From assembly GCA_023383815.1 (NCBI GenBank), contig JAHDYG010000009.1, positions 1 through 64,000 of the forward strand: DNA of 64,000 nucleotides. Reading direction: 5' to 3'. This document shows, in pieces, positions 1 to 8,652 of the stretch. Source of the DNA: Rhodocyclaceae bacterium (lineage in GTDB: Bacteria; Pseudomonadota; Gammaproteobacteria; Burkholderiales; Rhodocyclaceae). Under the pieces are notes generated by a model, which did no database searches, was not told the origin of the DNA, and was given only the letters and a program-made list of their open reading frames with translations. A program made the position numbers and the translations under genes. Position 1 is the first letter of the stretch. Each line of letters opens with the position of its first letter.

Positions 1-51
1 TGCATTTCTGGACTGGCACCGAAAGAACATCTTCGGGGCGTCAATGGCTAA
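1..51 (+). CDS. 3' end of the preceding integron cassette gene (partial)
   Basis: An open frame enters from the left edge and stops with TAA at 49-51, inside the first half of the attC site that begins at 46. Cassette genes commonly end at or just inside their attC, which favours this frame. Only 16 residues are visible, ending in HLRGVNG, so no family can be named. A second frame is open to a TGA at 98-100 and cannot be excluded; the frame choice is an inference. Confidence 0.3.
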   Translation, partial: CISGLAPKEHLRGVNG

Positions 52-115
52 CACTACGCTCCAAGGGACGCTGCGCGATAAAGCCGCGCAGCGTCCCTGA
101 GCTTCGACGTTGGGC
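46..115 (+). repeat. Integron attC recombination site 1
   Basis: The site begins with an R''-like GGCTAAC (46-52) and ends with a canonical R' core GTTGGGC (109-115). Between them is a near-perfect hairpin: AGGGACGCTGCGCG (63-76) pairs with its complement at 84-97. GCTC (58-61) pairs with GAGC (99-102), leaving the unpaired bases typical of folded single-stranded attC. In integrons the IntI recombinase joins cassettes at G|TTRRRY. The next cassette therefore begins at 110. Confidence 0.8.
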
Positions 116-123
116 GTCATAAA

Positions 124-969
124 GTGCCCTTTGTCTGCGGAATCTACGGCTTTGAAATTACGCGCCCGTTTGCGGTGTGTGGAATGCAGTTTGTCCCACT
201 CATGAATTCCTTTCGCGAGGCCCAAGATTCCGCTCGTGCTCTTGATCAATACAACCTCACTGCGGTTGTTATTGCTGAAGACTTTCCTCGCGATCTATTG
301 TTTAGACTTGAAGCTGTGCTCTCATTTATTGAGCACTTAGATGTCGTAGTGACTGAGCCAATGCCTCTTGAGCTGACACATCCGCACGATCAGTTTCCAA
401 GAGTCCTCAGGACTTCACGACGCCATAACGGTGGCGGAGCCATAATTGGCAGCGACACATTTTTTCCCAATTCCCGGGCCTCTTTCATTGAAAAGGCACT
501 TCAACGCCTTGGCGATTCGGCGCACTGTGAAGCAACCGGATACAGAATCCTGTTCTTTAAGACCACCGAAACCTTTCGTCAGCGAAAGCCATTCATCGAG
601 GTCTCTTACTTTCTACTCTTCTCCGGTTTGGAAACTTACGTTCGCAAGGCGCTCAACGACTTCAATTCGAAGGAGGTCGCCGTACTCCTAAACAAGCACC
701 TTCGCAAACTCGGTTTCAAAGTATTCAGCTTCAGCGAATCTCAGCTTGAGCGTTCCATGGACACATATGCTCGCCTTAGGAACGCGCTCTTTCACAGCAG
801 CAAGTTCGAGGCCCACAGAACGATTCGCGGTAGCGTTCATACGTATCAACTTACAGATTTCTACGCGCAGTTCCTGATTTTGGTCGCTCTCGTAGTAGTT
901 AAGGCCACAGATTTCGATGACGGGCATCTCAATTGGGACGCTTGGATCGATAGGCAGTTACTAAAATGA
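124..969 (+). CDS. Integron cassette protein with C-terminal HEPN-like RNxxxH motif
   Basis: This 281-residue protein is encoded alone between two attC sites, so it is a gene cassette. No family was recognised with certainty. The C-terminal third is helical and carries RNALFH at residues 219-224. This RNxxxH pattern is the catalytic signature of HEPN ribonucleases found in many toxins and abortive-infection proteins. The N-terminal 140 residues look like a beta-rich domain, as in ApeA-type or other HEPN-fused proteins. The start is GTG at 124, nine bases after attC1; it lacks a clear ribosome site, but residues 1-20 continue the same beta pattern. ATG at 183 is the alternative. Base composition is visibly more AT-rich than in all downstream genes, which supports transfer. 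A role in phage defence is inference. Confidence 0.6.
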   Translation: MPFVCGIYGFEITRPFAVCGMQFVPLMNSFREAQDSARALDQYNLTAVVIAEDFPRDLLFRLEAVLSFIEHLDVVVTEPMPLELTHPHDQFPRVLRTSRRHNGGGAIIGSDTFFPNSRASFIEKALQRLGDSAHCEATGYRILFFKTTETFRQRKPFIEVSYFLLFSGLETYVRKALNDFNSKEVAVLLNKHLRKLGFKVFSFSESQLERSMDTYARLRNALFHSSKFEAHRTIRGSVHTYQLTDFYAQFLILVALVVVKATDFDDGHLNWDAWIDRQLLK

Positions 970-970
970 C

Positions 971-1062
971 GCCCAACCCTACAGTCAACCGGACCGCCGA
1001 ACACCCGCCTTTAGGCTTTCTAAAGCCGCCCCGCGCGGCGTCCGGTGATTTCTACGCTATGC
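971..1062 (+). repeat. Integron attC site 2 with degenerate right core
   Basis: GCCCAAC (971-977) follows directly after the cassette stop codon and is the exact complement of the GTTGGGC core at the start of the cassette. The arms ACCGGAC-C-GCCG and CGGCGTCCGGT pair with one bulged base, as expected for attC. The right end reads TTTCTACGCTATGC, which aligns with CTTCGACGTTGGGC of attC1 but has lost the GTTRRRY consensus. The site may be decayed, or chimeric after recombination. The vapC stop codon lies inside its right end. Confidence 0.65.
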
Positions 1063-1458
1063 GCTCTTGATAGCGGGTAGAAGGCCCATGTGCTCAACGA
1101 ATGGCAGGAAGTCCTGATCCTGAAAAAGCAGTGGGCACTTGTTCTCGATGCAGTACGTGGCAATGAAGACGTCGATCGTCTTTCGAATCGTGACGCCACG
1201 TTTGCGGAGTGCCCTGTAGTTGTCGGCGCACTTGATGGCGTTGGCTTCGCCAAGCATCTCAACAACGATCAAAGAGCTCATGAGGCTCTTGGCGGTCTTG
1301 TAGTCTGTATCGCTCCGGAAACCCTGGAGCACTTCGGCAAGAATCACATCGCCCACGGCCAGAGGTTCAACCCCAAGCAGGGCGTCGAGCTTATCGGTTT
1401 CGGGGCTGGCAATTCCGTTGAAGTAATCGATCCAGACGCTGGAATCGATCACTATCAC
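1057..1458 (-). CDS. vapC: VapC-type PIN-domain toxin ribonuclease
   Basis: This 133-residue protein is a PIN-domain RNase, the toxin half of a type II toxin-antitoxin pair. VapC toxins cleave tRNA or rRNA when freed from VapB. The acidic metal-binding set is visible: D5 in MIVIDSS, E42 in ILAEVLQGF, D96 in KTIDVFIA and D114/D116 in FQDQDF. The length is normal for the family. The gene follows vapB with a 4-base ATGA overlap (1455-1458), which couples their translation. It is transcribed against the direction of the integron array, and its stop codon lies within the right end of attC2. Confidence 0.9.
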   Translation of the reverse strand: MIVIDSSVWIDYFNGIASPETDKLDALLGVEPLAVGDVILAEVLQGFRSDTDYKTAKSLMSSLIVVEMLGEANAIKCADNYRALRKRGVTIRKTIDVFIATYCIENKCPLLFQDQDFLPFVEHMGLLPAIKSA

Positions 1459-1649
1459 CGGGCGGCCCTCAATTCGGCGAGGTCACCCTCCCAGTTCAGT
1501 TTGCCCCGGAAACGCTTGATTGCGGCCTGGTTTTTCAGCTTAATCAAGGTCTTAAGGCCAAGCTCCACGGCTTCCTTCTTGGTTTTGAGGCCGGTGGCCT
1601 TCAGGGCCTCATCCATGAGGTCGTCGTCTATCACGATGTTTGTCCGCAT
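1455..1649 (-). CDS. vapB: VapB-type antitoxin (ribbon-helix-helix)
   Basis: A 64-residue antitoxin begins MRTNIVID, a short beta strand followed by helices, as in the ribbon-helix-helix DUF2191/VapB family. The C-terminal part (KLNWEGDLAEL) would thread into the PIN toxin active site. The start at 1649 is chosen because a GGAGA ribosome site lies just upstream; the frame is open for ten more codons but without such a site. VapB normally binds DNA through its N-terminus and represses its own operon together with VapC. The dyad at 1664-1691 is a suitable operator. Confidence 0.85.
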   Translation of the reverse strand: MRTNIVIDDDLMDEALKATGLKTKKEAVELGLKTLIKLKNQAAIKRFRGKLNWEGDLAELRAAR

Positions 1650-1663
1650 GGCGGTCTCCGCAG

Positions 1664-1691
1664 TGTGTATCAATTGCAAAAACTATACACA
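1664..1691 (-). promoter_or_regulatory. Probable VapBC autoregulatory operator
   Basis: TGTGTAT (1664-1670) and ATACACA (1685-1691) form a perfect 7-bp inverted repeat with a 14-bp spacer that itself contains the palindrome CAATTG. It sits 15 bp upstream of the vapB start codon, where VapBC-type repressors bind. No experimental operator is known for this pair, so function is inferred from position and symmetry. Confidence 0.5.
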
Positions 1692-1728
1692 TGGCGGGTT
1701 GGCGTGTCACGGTGTGTTCGCGCATGAC

Positions 1729-1791
1729 GCATGACAATCCGCTGCAGGCGCGATGGCCCTGACGGGCTGCGGCCTCAGCTCAACCTTTGCC
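1729..1791 (+). repeat. Decayed integron attC site 3
   Basis: The stretch is laid out like an attC. A left core GCATGAC (1729-1735) stands in the context TGACGC...AC. GCTG-C-AGGC pairs with GCCTCAGC leaving one extrahelical base, and there is an inner GGCCC/GGGC stem. The right end TCAACCTTTGCCGTC aligns with the TCGACGTTGGGCGTC end of attC1. Both core sites have mutated away from RYYYAAC and GTTRRRY, so the site is probably inactive. It would bound the vapBC cassette on its right side. Confidence 0.5.
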
Positions 1792-1857
1792 GTCAGAGGA
1801 GACTCCGTGACCAAACGAATGTCACTTGCTTCAAGTTCCATCATGGGAGGATCCCGA

Positions 1858-2274
1858 ATGAGGCCAAGGATCAGCATGATCACTCTAGGCGTCAGAGATC
1901 TGAAGGAGTCGGTCCGCTTCTATGAGCGGGGCCTTGGCCTGCCGAAGATGGATTCACCGCCAGAGGTCGCGTTCTTCACACTCAATGGGAGCTGGCTCGG
2001 CCTGTACGGGCGTGAAGCGTTGGCGGAAGACGCGGGGGTGCCTGCAGAGGGCAGCGGGTTTGCTGGCTTCACGATTGCGCACAACGTGGATTCGGAAGCG
2101 GCAGTTGACGAACTCATGGAACAGGCTGTCTCGGCGGGTGCCAAACTGGTCAAGCCTGCCCAGAAGGTGTTCTGGGGCGGTTACTGCGGCTACTTTGCCG
2201 ATCCGGACGGCTATCTGTGGGAGGTAGCGCATAACCCCCTATTCTGGGTCGGTCCAAAGGATGAAGATGCATAA
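1858..2274 (+). CDS. VOC-family (glyoxalase/bleomycin-resistance-like) protein
   Basis: This 138-residue single-domain protein shows the beta-alpha-beta-beta-beta repeats of the vicinal-oxygen-chelate fold. It opens with ISMITLGVRDLKESVRFYER and ends with FADPDGYLWEVAHNP, the usual C-terminal metal-binding strand. Family members are metal-dependent lyases, dioxygenases or drug-binding proteins; the substrate cannot be read from sequence. The start at 1858 has GGGAGG seven bases upstream, whereas the open frame further upstream lacks support. It follows attC3 closely. VOC genes are frequent integron cassettes, but no attC was found after it, so its cassette status is open. Confidence 0.8.
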   Translation: MRPRISMITLGVRDLKESVRFYERGLGLPKMDSPPEVAFFTLNGSWLGLYGREALAEDAGVPAEGSGFAGFTIAHNVDSEAAVDELMEQAVSAGAKLVKPAQKVFWGGYCGYFADPDGYLWEVAHNPLFWVGPKDEDA

Positions 2275-2413
2275 GGCCATGGAGCGCGACACGGGGGGCT
2301 CTCGCACCCGCGCGGCTCATGGCTGGCGTTGCCTCGCGGGACGTGAAACCGAAGCGGTTCCAGGTACGACGCGCGCAACACATTCGGGAATCGCTTCGCT
2401 AGGTTCGCGAGGG

Positions 2414-2447
2414 GGATCATCGTCCGAGGGATGCCGGACGATGATCC
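2414..2447 (-). terminator. Hairpin downstream of ettA
   Basis: GGATCATCGTCCG (2414-2426) and its perfect complement (2435-2447) enclose an 8-base loop, ten bases beyond the ettA stop. There is no T-tract, so it may be a weak terminator or an RNA-stabilising hairpin. The rest of 2275-2456 shows no gene. Confidence 0.5.
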
Positions 2448-2456
2448 AGTCCGGTT

Positions 2457-4121
<1,665 letters not shown>

Positions 4122-4218
4122 GGGATCCGTCTGGGGTGATCTGGTTGGGGGAAGGGTTCGAAGGATAACATCGTGCGTCCGCCAGCCGGTCGTCGCGGGG
4201 CAGGCGAACCTGAAGGAT

Positions 4219-4743
4219 TCAGCCGATCTGCTCGTCGAGGTCGATATCCACGATCAGGTCGCTCGACACGCGTTCGAGATCGGCCTTGAGGGCGTCGGCG
4301 TCGAGGGTGTCGCCGGCGCGCAGGTCTGCCGCGGCGTGAAAGAGGATCTCGGATGACATCGGCGCGGTGCTGGTCCAGGTATTGAGCTTGTCGACGTTGA
4401 CCTGATGGCGGGCGAAGATCTGCGAGACTTCGCGCACGATTCCGATCCGGTCGTGGCCGACGAGGCTGAAGCTCAGGCGCCGGCTGTAGCCCGGGTCGGC
4501 CGCGGTGCCGAGGGCGGGTTCGGCGCTCACGCGCAGGCTGGCGAGGGCAGAAAGGGCGGCCAGCAGCGCGGCTTCCTGGGCATCGGGCACCTCGACGGTC
4601 AGCACGCCGGCAAACTTGCCGGCCAGGCGCGCCATCGACGAATCGAGCCAGTTGCCTTCATGGTTCGTGAGGACCGTCGAGATCTCCTCGACCAGTCCGG
4701 GGCGGTCGTTGCCGATGGCGGTCAGGACCAGGGTTCGGGACAT
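4219..4743 (-). CDS. GcvR-like double ACT-domain regulatory protein
   Basis: The 174 residues form two ACT domains. One opens TLVLTAIGNDRPGLVEEIS and the second SFSLVGHDRIGIVREVS, each with the glycine turn that binds small amino-acid ligands. GcvR in E. coli carries the same arrangement and antagonises GcvA on glycine-cleavage genes. No gcvA or gcv genes are nearby, so the partner is unknown. A GGAG ribosome site precedes the ATG at 4743. The gene stands alone between ettA and the exporter gene, on the same strand as both. Confidence 0.8.
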   Translation of the reverse strand: MSRTLVLTAIGNDRPGLVEEISTVLTNHEGNWLDSSMARLAGKFAGVLTVEVPDAQEAALLAALSALASLRVSAEPALGTAADPGYSRRLSFSLVGHDRIGIVREVSQIFARHQVNVDKLNTWTSTAPMSSEILFHAAADLRAGDTLDADALKADLERVSSDLIVDIDLDEQIG

Positions 4744-4826
4744 GATGGATCTCCTTGAGTCGGGGCCTCGATTCTACCCGCGAACGCCACCGGGCTCCGG
4801 AAGCGCAGCGGCGGGCAGATCGGGCC

Positions 4827-6569
4827 TCAGGCGGAAAACTGCAGCCGCGCAAGATGGGCGTAAAGCCCGTCCTGTCGCACCAGCGAGGCATGGGTTCCGG
4901 TCTCGACGATGCGGCCGGCTTCCATCACGACGATGCGGTCGGCCTTCTGCACGGTCGCCAGCCGGTGTGCGATCACGAGCGTGCTGCGGTTCTCCATCAG
5001 GCGCTCGAGGGCGCGCTGCACCATGCGTTCGCTTTCGGCGTCGAGCGCGGAGGTTGCCTCATCGAGCAGCAGGATGGGGCGGTCGGCGAGCACTGCGCGC
5101 GCGATCGCGATGCGCTGGCGCTGGCCGCCCGACAGGCGCACGCCGCGCTCGCCCAGATCGGTGTCGTAGCCTTGCGGCAGCGTGCGGATGAACTCGTCGG
5201 CCCAGGCGGCATCGCAGGCCGCGCGCAGTTCGTCGAAACTCGCATCGGGGCGGGCGTAGCGAACGTTCTCGGCAACGCTTGCGGCGAAGATCACCGGTTC
5301 CTGCGGCACCAGCGCGATGCGGCTGCGCACCGCGCGCGGATCGGCTGCGGTGAGTGGCACGCCGTCGATGCGAAGCGTCCCGGTGGCCGGGTCGTAGAAG
5401 CGCAGCAGCAACTGGAACACGGTGCTCTTGCCGGCACCTGAAGGGCCGACCAGCGCGACGGTCTCGCCCGGAGCGACGGTCAGCGTGAACTCTTCGAGTG
5501 CGGCAATGTCGGGGCGGGTGGGATAGCGGAACGACACCGCCTCGAAGCACACTTCGCCGCGCGAAGGTTCGGGGAGCGCCCGGGGCTGGGCGGGCGTCTC
5601 GATCGCCGGCTGGGCGTCGAGGATCTCCATCAGCCGCTCGGTGGCGCCGGCCGCACGCTGCAGGTCGCCCCAGACCTCGGACAGTGCGCCGACACTGCCG
5701 CCGACCAGCGCGGCGTAGAACACGAAGGCGGACAACTGGCCGGCGCTGATGTGTCCGTCGAGCACATCATGGCCGCCGATCCAGAGAATGAAGGAGATTG
5801 CGCCGAAGACGAGCAGCAGCACGATCGCGACCAGCAGGGCGCGCATGCGGATGCGCTGGCGGGCGGTGTCGAAGCCGTGGGCGACGAGCTGCCCGAACGC
5901 CCGCCGGTCGGCGTCTTCGTGGCCGTAGGCCTGGACGATGCGGATCTCGTGGACGGTCTCGTCGATGCGGTTGCCGAGTTCGGCGATGCGGTCCTGGCTC
6001 GCACGTGCGAGGCGGCGCACCTGGCGTCCGAAGGACACGATCGGAATCACGACCAGCGGCACGCCGGCGAGCGTCAGCAGGGTGAGCTTGAGGCTGGTCG
6101 TGAACATCATCGCCAGTCCGCCCACGAGCAGCAGCAGGTTGCGCAGCGCAATCGACAGGCTGGAGCCGACCACACTTTCGATCTGCGCCGTGTCGGAGGT
6201 CAGGCGCGAGATCACCTCGCCGGTGCGGCCCGCCTCGAACCAGGACGGCGGCAGTGTCAGCAGGTGATCGAACACGCGCTGGCGCAGGTCGGCCGTCACC
6301 CGCTCGCCCAGCCAGGACACGTGGTAGAAGCGCGTGAAGGTCGCGAGCGCGAGCACGACGATGACACCGAACATGGCCGCGAGCGTGCGGTCGAGCCAGG
6401 CCGGATCGCCCGCCGAGAAGCCCTGGTCGATGACCGCACGCAGCCCCTGGCCGACGGCGAGCATGGCCGTGGCGGCCACGATCAGCGCAAGCCCTGCGAT
6501 CAGCACGCGCCCGCGGTAGGGCTTGAGCATTGCGAGCAGTGTGAACACGGGGCCGAAGCTTGGGCGCAT
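4827..6569 (-). CDS. MsbA-like ABC exporter, fused permease and ATPase
   Basis: A 580-residue half-transporter with an N-terminal six-helix ABC membrane domain (about 20-310) and a C-terminal nucleotide-binding domain. The latter has Walker [10 protein letters not shown], signature LSGGQRQR and Walker [13 protein letters not shown], followed by the switch histidine in LVIAHRL. It should act as a homodimer exporting a lipid, peptide or drug. It is closer to the MsbA-related group of multidrug/lipid exporters than to dedicated haem or toxin exporters, but the substrate is not defined by sequence. The start at 6569 fits family length. No good ribosome site precedes it, and the frame stays open upstream without homology. 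The coiled-coil membrane protein gene lies 47 bp upstream on the same strand, suggesting an operon. Confidence 0.85.
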   Translation of the reverse strand: MRPSFGPVFTLLAMLKPYRGRVLIAGLALIVAATAMLAVGQGLRAVIDQGFSAGDPAWLDRTLAAMFGVIVVLALATFTRFYHVSWLGERVTADLRQRVFDHLLTLPPSWFEAGRTGEVISRLTSDTAQIESVVGSSLSIALRNLLLLVGGLAMMFTTSLKLTLLTLAGVPLVVIPIVSFGRQVRRLARASQDRIAELGNRIDETVHEIRIVQAYGHEDADRRAFGQLVAHGFDTARQRIRMRALLVAIVLLLVFGAISFILWIGGHDVLDGHISAGQLSAFVFYAALVGGSVGALSEVWGDLQRAAGATERLMEILDAQPAIETPAQPRALPEPSRGEVCFEAVSFRYPTRPDIAALEEFTLTVAPGETVALVGPSGAGKSTVFQLLLRFYDPATGTLRIDGVPLTAADPRAVRSRIALVPQEPVIFAASVAENVRYARPDASFDELRAACDAAWADEFIRTLPQGYDTDLGERGVRLSGGQRQRIAIARAVLADRPILLLDEATSALDAESERMVQRALERLMENRSTLVIAHRLATVQKADRIVVMEAGRIVETGTHASLVRQDGLYAHLARLQFSA

Positions 6570-6616
6570 GGGGCGTAGGGGAGGGAGACGGCGGATCGCG
6601 CGAACCGTGTGCGGGT

Positions 6617-7462
6617 TCAGCGGCTGTTCGTGTTGAAGTCGTCGATGCAGCGCCGCAGCGACTCCGCGAGATTGGACGGATCGGAGATCGTGCAGTCGGC
6701 CGAAGGGTCGGGCGGCGGCTCGGCCTTGGGTTCGGTGCCGGCGCTTCTCTGGGCGCGCGGTGCATTGCGCTTGGCTGCGGCTTCGACGAGCTTGCGGTTG
6801 CGCTCGGCCAGCGTGCGGTTCTCTTCTTCGAGTGCGTCGCGTTCGGCCTTGAGCCGGCGAATCTCCTCCTCCGGATCCGGCTTCGGGGCGTCGGTTGCCG
6901 GGGCGCCCGCTTCCTCGGCCTGGGGCGGCTTCACGCTTGCTGCCCCGTCGGGCGCCGGGGCGCTGAGCGTGGCCTCGACGGGAGCCGGGGCGGGCTCTTC
7001 GCCGGGCGCCAGGAGATAGGCGATCCCGGTGGCGATCGCTGCGAGCAGACCAAGTCCGAGCACCACAACCGGAACACCGATCAATAGCCGCTTCTTCCAC
7101 AGCAAGCGGCGCCGGGCGCGTTCGATGAGCAGGCGGTCTTCTTCCAGATCGTCGGGAAGGATCTCGGCGCCGTCACTGGTCGCAGGCGATGCTGCGGGAT
7201 CCGGAGCGAACGCTCCGTCACCGTCTCCGCCTTCGTCCCTGTCTTCGGCACGCGCCCGCCTGGAGGGCAGCAGGTCGCGCAGGCGCTGAAGCAGCCTCGT
7301 ACCAGGGCCAGGCCGGTGCGGCGCTGCACCGGAGTCTGCGGGACCGGCGTCGGCCGTCGCCTGCTCGTCCGGACCCGGTTCCGAGTCGCCGCCGTCCAGG
7401 CCTCGGCGGCGCCGCGGCAACAGGCTGCGAAGTCGGTCCAGCAGGTCGGTGATCTTGCTCAT
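6617..7462 (-). CDS. Hypothetical single-pass membrane protein with coiled coil
   Basis: No family recognised. The 281 residues contain an arginine-rich N-terminus (LLPRRRRG) and an acidic, proline-rich stretch. One strong membrane helix follows a KKR stop signal at about 135-155, then an alanine/proline-rich linker. A heptad-like coiled coil (EEEIRRLKAERDALEEEN) and a short C-terminal segment with two cysteines complete it. The layout suggests a cytoplasmic N-terminus and a periplasmic C-terminus. It precedes the ABC exporter on the same strand, so it may assist that transporter; this is inference from position only. Confidence 0.6.
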   Translation of the reverse strand: MSKITDLLDRLRSLLPRRRRGLDGGDSEPGPDEQATADAGPADSGAAPHRPGPGTRLLQRLRDLLPSRRARAEDRDEGGDGDGAFAPDPAASPATSDGAEILPDDLEEDRLLIERARRRLLWKKRLLIGVPVVVLGLGLLAAIATGIAYLLAPGEEPAPAPVEATLSAPAPDGAASVKPPQAEEAGAPATDAPKPDPEEEIRRLKAERDALEEENRTLAERNRKLVEAAAKRNAPRAQRSAGTEPKAEPPPDPSADCTISDPSNLAESLRRCIDDFNTNSR

Positions 7463-7574
7463 CGGGCGGCACGCTTCGCAACCGGGGAAACAGGCGAAGA
7501 CTACCCCATATCGAAGGGCCGGGGAGCCTGTTGCGAATCGGGATGGCCCGCCGCGGGCGATCCCGGTGCGCGGC

Positions 7575-8558
7575 TCACGCTGTGGAGGCAGTTCCTTCGG
7601 GTTCGTCCGCGAGCACCTCCCGGAACATCGTCCGGTCCACGTTGCCGCCCGTCACGACGATGCCGCAGCGGCGCCCGCGCACCGAGGCCTTGCGCTGGAG
7701 TGCCGCCGCCAGTGCGGCGGCGCCGGCGCCTTCGGCGACGTTGTGCGTGTCTTCAAACAGGGCACGCATTGCGGTGGCGACTTCGTCGTCGCTCACTTCG
7801 ACGATGTCGGCAAGGCCGCGCCGGAGGATTTCGAGGGCGGCTGGGTCGGGTGTGCTGCAGGCCATGCCGTCGGCGAGCCGGGTCGAGGCTGGGTGGGTGA
7901 CGAGACGGCCTTCGGTCACGGAGCGCGCGTAGGCCGGCGCGTGTGCGGAGACGACGCCGACGATCTCGGTCCGGCAGCCGAGCGCATCGCGTGCGGCGAT
8001 CATCGAGCACGCACCTGAACCCATGCCGATCGGCACGAAGACGACGTCCAGGGGGGGCGCACCGCGCAGGAACTCGAGGCCGTAGCTGGCCACGCCGGCC
8101 ACGAGCAGTGGATCGAAAGCGGGCACGGCGTGCATGCCATGCTCGCTGCCCAGTCGTGCCGCGTGCTCCCGGGCGGCCTGGAAATCGTCGCCGACGACGA
8201 CCAGCTCGGCTCCGAGTGCGCGCATTGCGGTGTTCTTCTCGGTGCTGTTGCCGTGAGGCACGACGATCGTTGCGCGCAGGCCATGGCGGGCGGCCGCGAA
8301 CGCGACCGATTGGCCGTGATTGCCGCGCGTGGCGCAGACGACCTCGCGTACCTGCGGTGCGCTGCGGCGAAGGTGCTCGAAGTAGGTGAGTCCGCCGCGC
8401 ACCTTGAATGCACCGAGCGGCGTGTGGTTCTCGTGCTTGACCCATAGCTCGGTGCCGAGCCGCTGGTTGAGCAGCGCCCAGCTGTATTGGGGGGTGGGCG
8501 GCAGGACCGCGTGGACGGTAGCGGCGGCGGATTCGAGACTGGAGAGGGTGAAGGGCAT
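7575..8558 (-). CDS. PLP-dependent threonine/serine dehydratase-like enzyme
   Basis: The 327-residue fold-type II PLP enzyme has the Schiff-base lysine in LGAFKVRGG (about residue 53), the asparagine loop RGNHGQSV and the glycine-rich phosphate cup PIGMGSG. It lacks the C-terminal ACT domain of IlvA, so it resembles catabolic threonine dehydratase, serine dehydratase or the EutB dehydratase of ectoine breakdown. Substrate choice is uncertain. It is divergent from a MocR regulator gene, with a two-copy direct repeat between them. MocR proteins often control a neighbouring PLP enzyme gene, so this gene is the obvious target. No ectoine genes are present. Confidence 0.8.
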   Translation of the reverse strand: MPFTLSSLESAAATVHAVLPPTPQYSWALLNQRLGTELWVKHENHTPLGAFKVRGGLTYFEHLRRSAPQVREVVCATRGNHGQSVAFAAARHGLRATIVVPHGNSTEKNTAMRALGAELVVVGDDFQAAREHAARLGSEHGMHAVPAFDPLLVAGVASYGLEFLRGAPPLDVVFVPIGMGSGACSMIAARDALGCRTEIVGVVSAHAPAYARSVTEGRLVTHPASTRLADGMACSTPDPAALEILRRGLADIVEVSDDEVATAMRALFEDTHNVAEGAGAAALAAALQRKASVRGRRCGIVVTGGNVDRTMFREVLADEPEGTASTA

Positions 8559-8622
8559 GGGCGTCTCCGGGTTGCGGATGGGGGATCTCGAGCGATGGCG
8601 TCGAGGAACTTCTTGCGCTATT

Positions 8623-8652
8623 TTGTATGCACGATTCCTTCAATTGTATGCA
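8623..8652. promoter_or_regulatory. Direct-repeat operator between dehydratase and MocR genes
   Basis: TTGTATGCA occurs at 8623-8631 and exactly again at 8644-8652, a 21-bp period equal to two helical turns. MocR/PdxR regulators are known to bind tandem direct repeats in the gap between their gene and a divergent target. The second copy touches the regulator's start codon, which points to autorepression. Confidence 0.65.

Noticed and set aside
2275..2456. An attC site after the VOC gene that would make it a third cassette
   Set aside because: No RYYYAAC/GTTRRRY pair or attC-like stem with extrahelical bases was found; the one strong hairpin fits an ettA-end structure.
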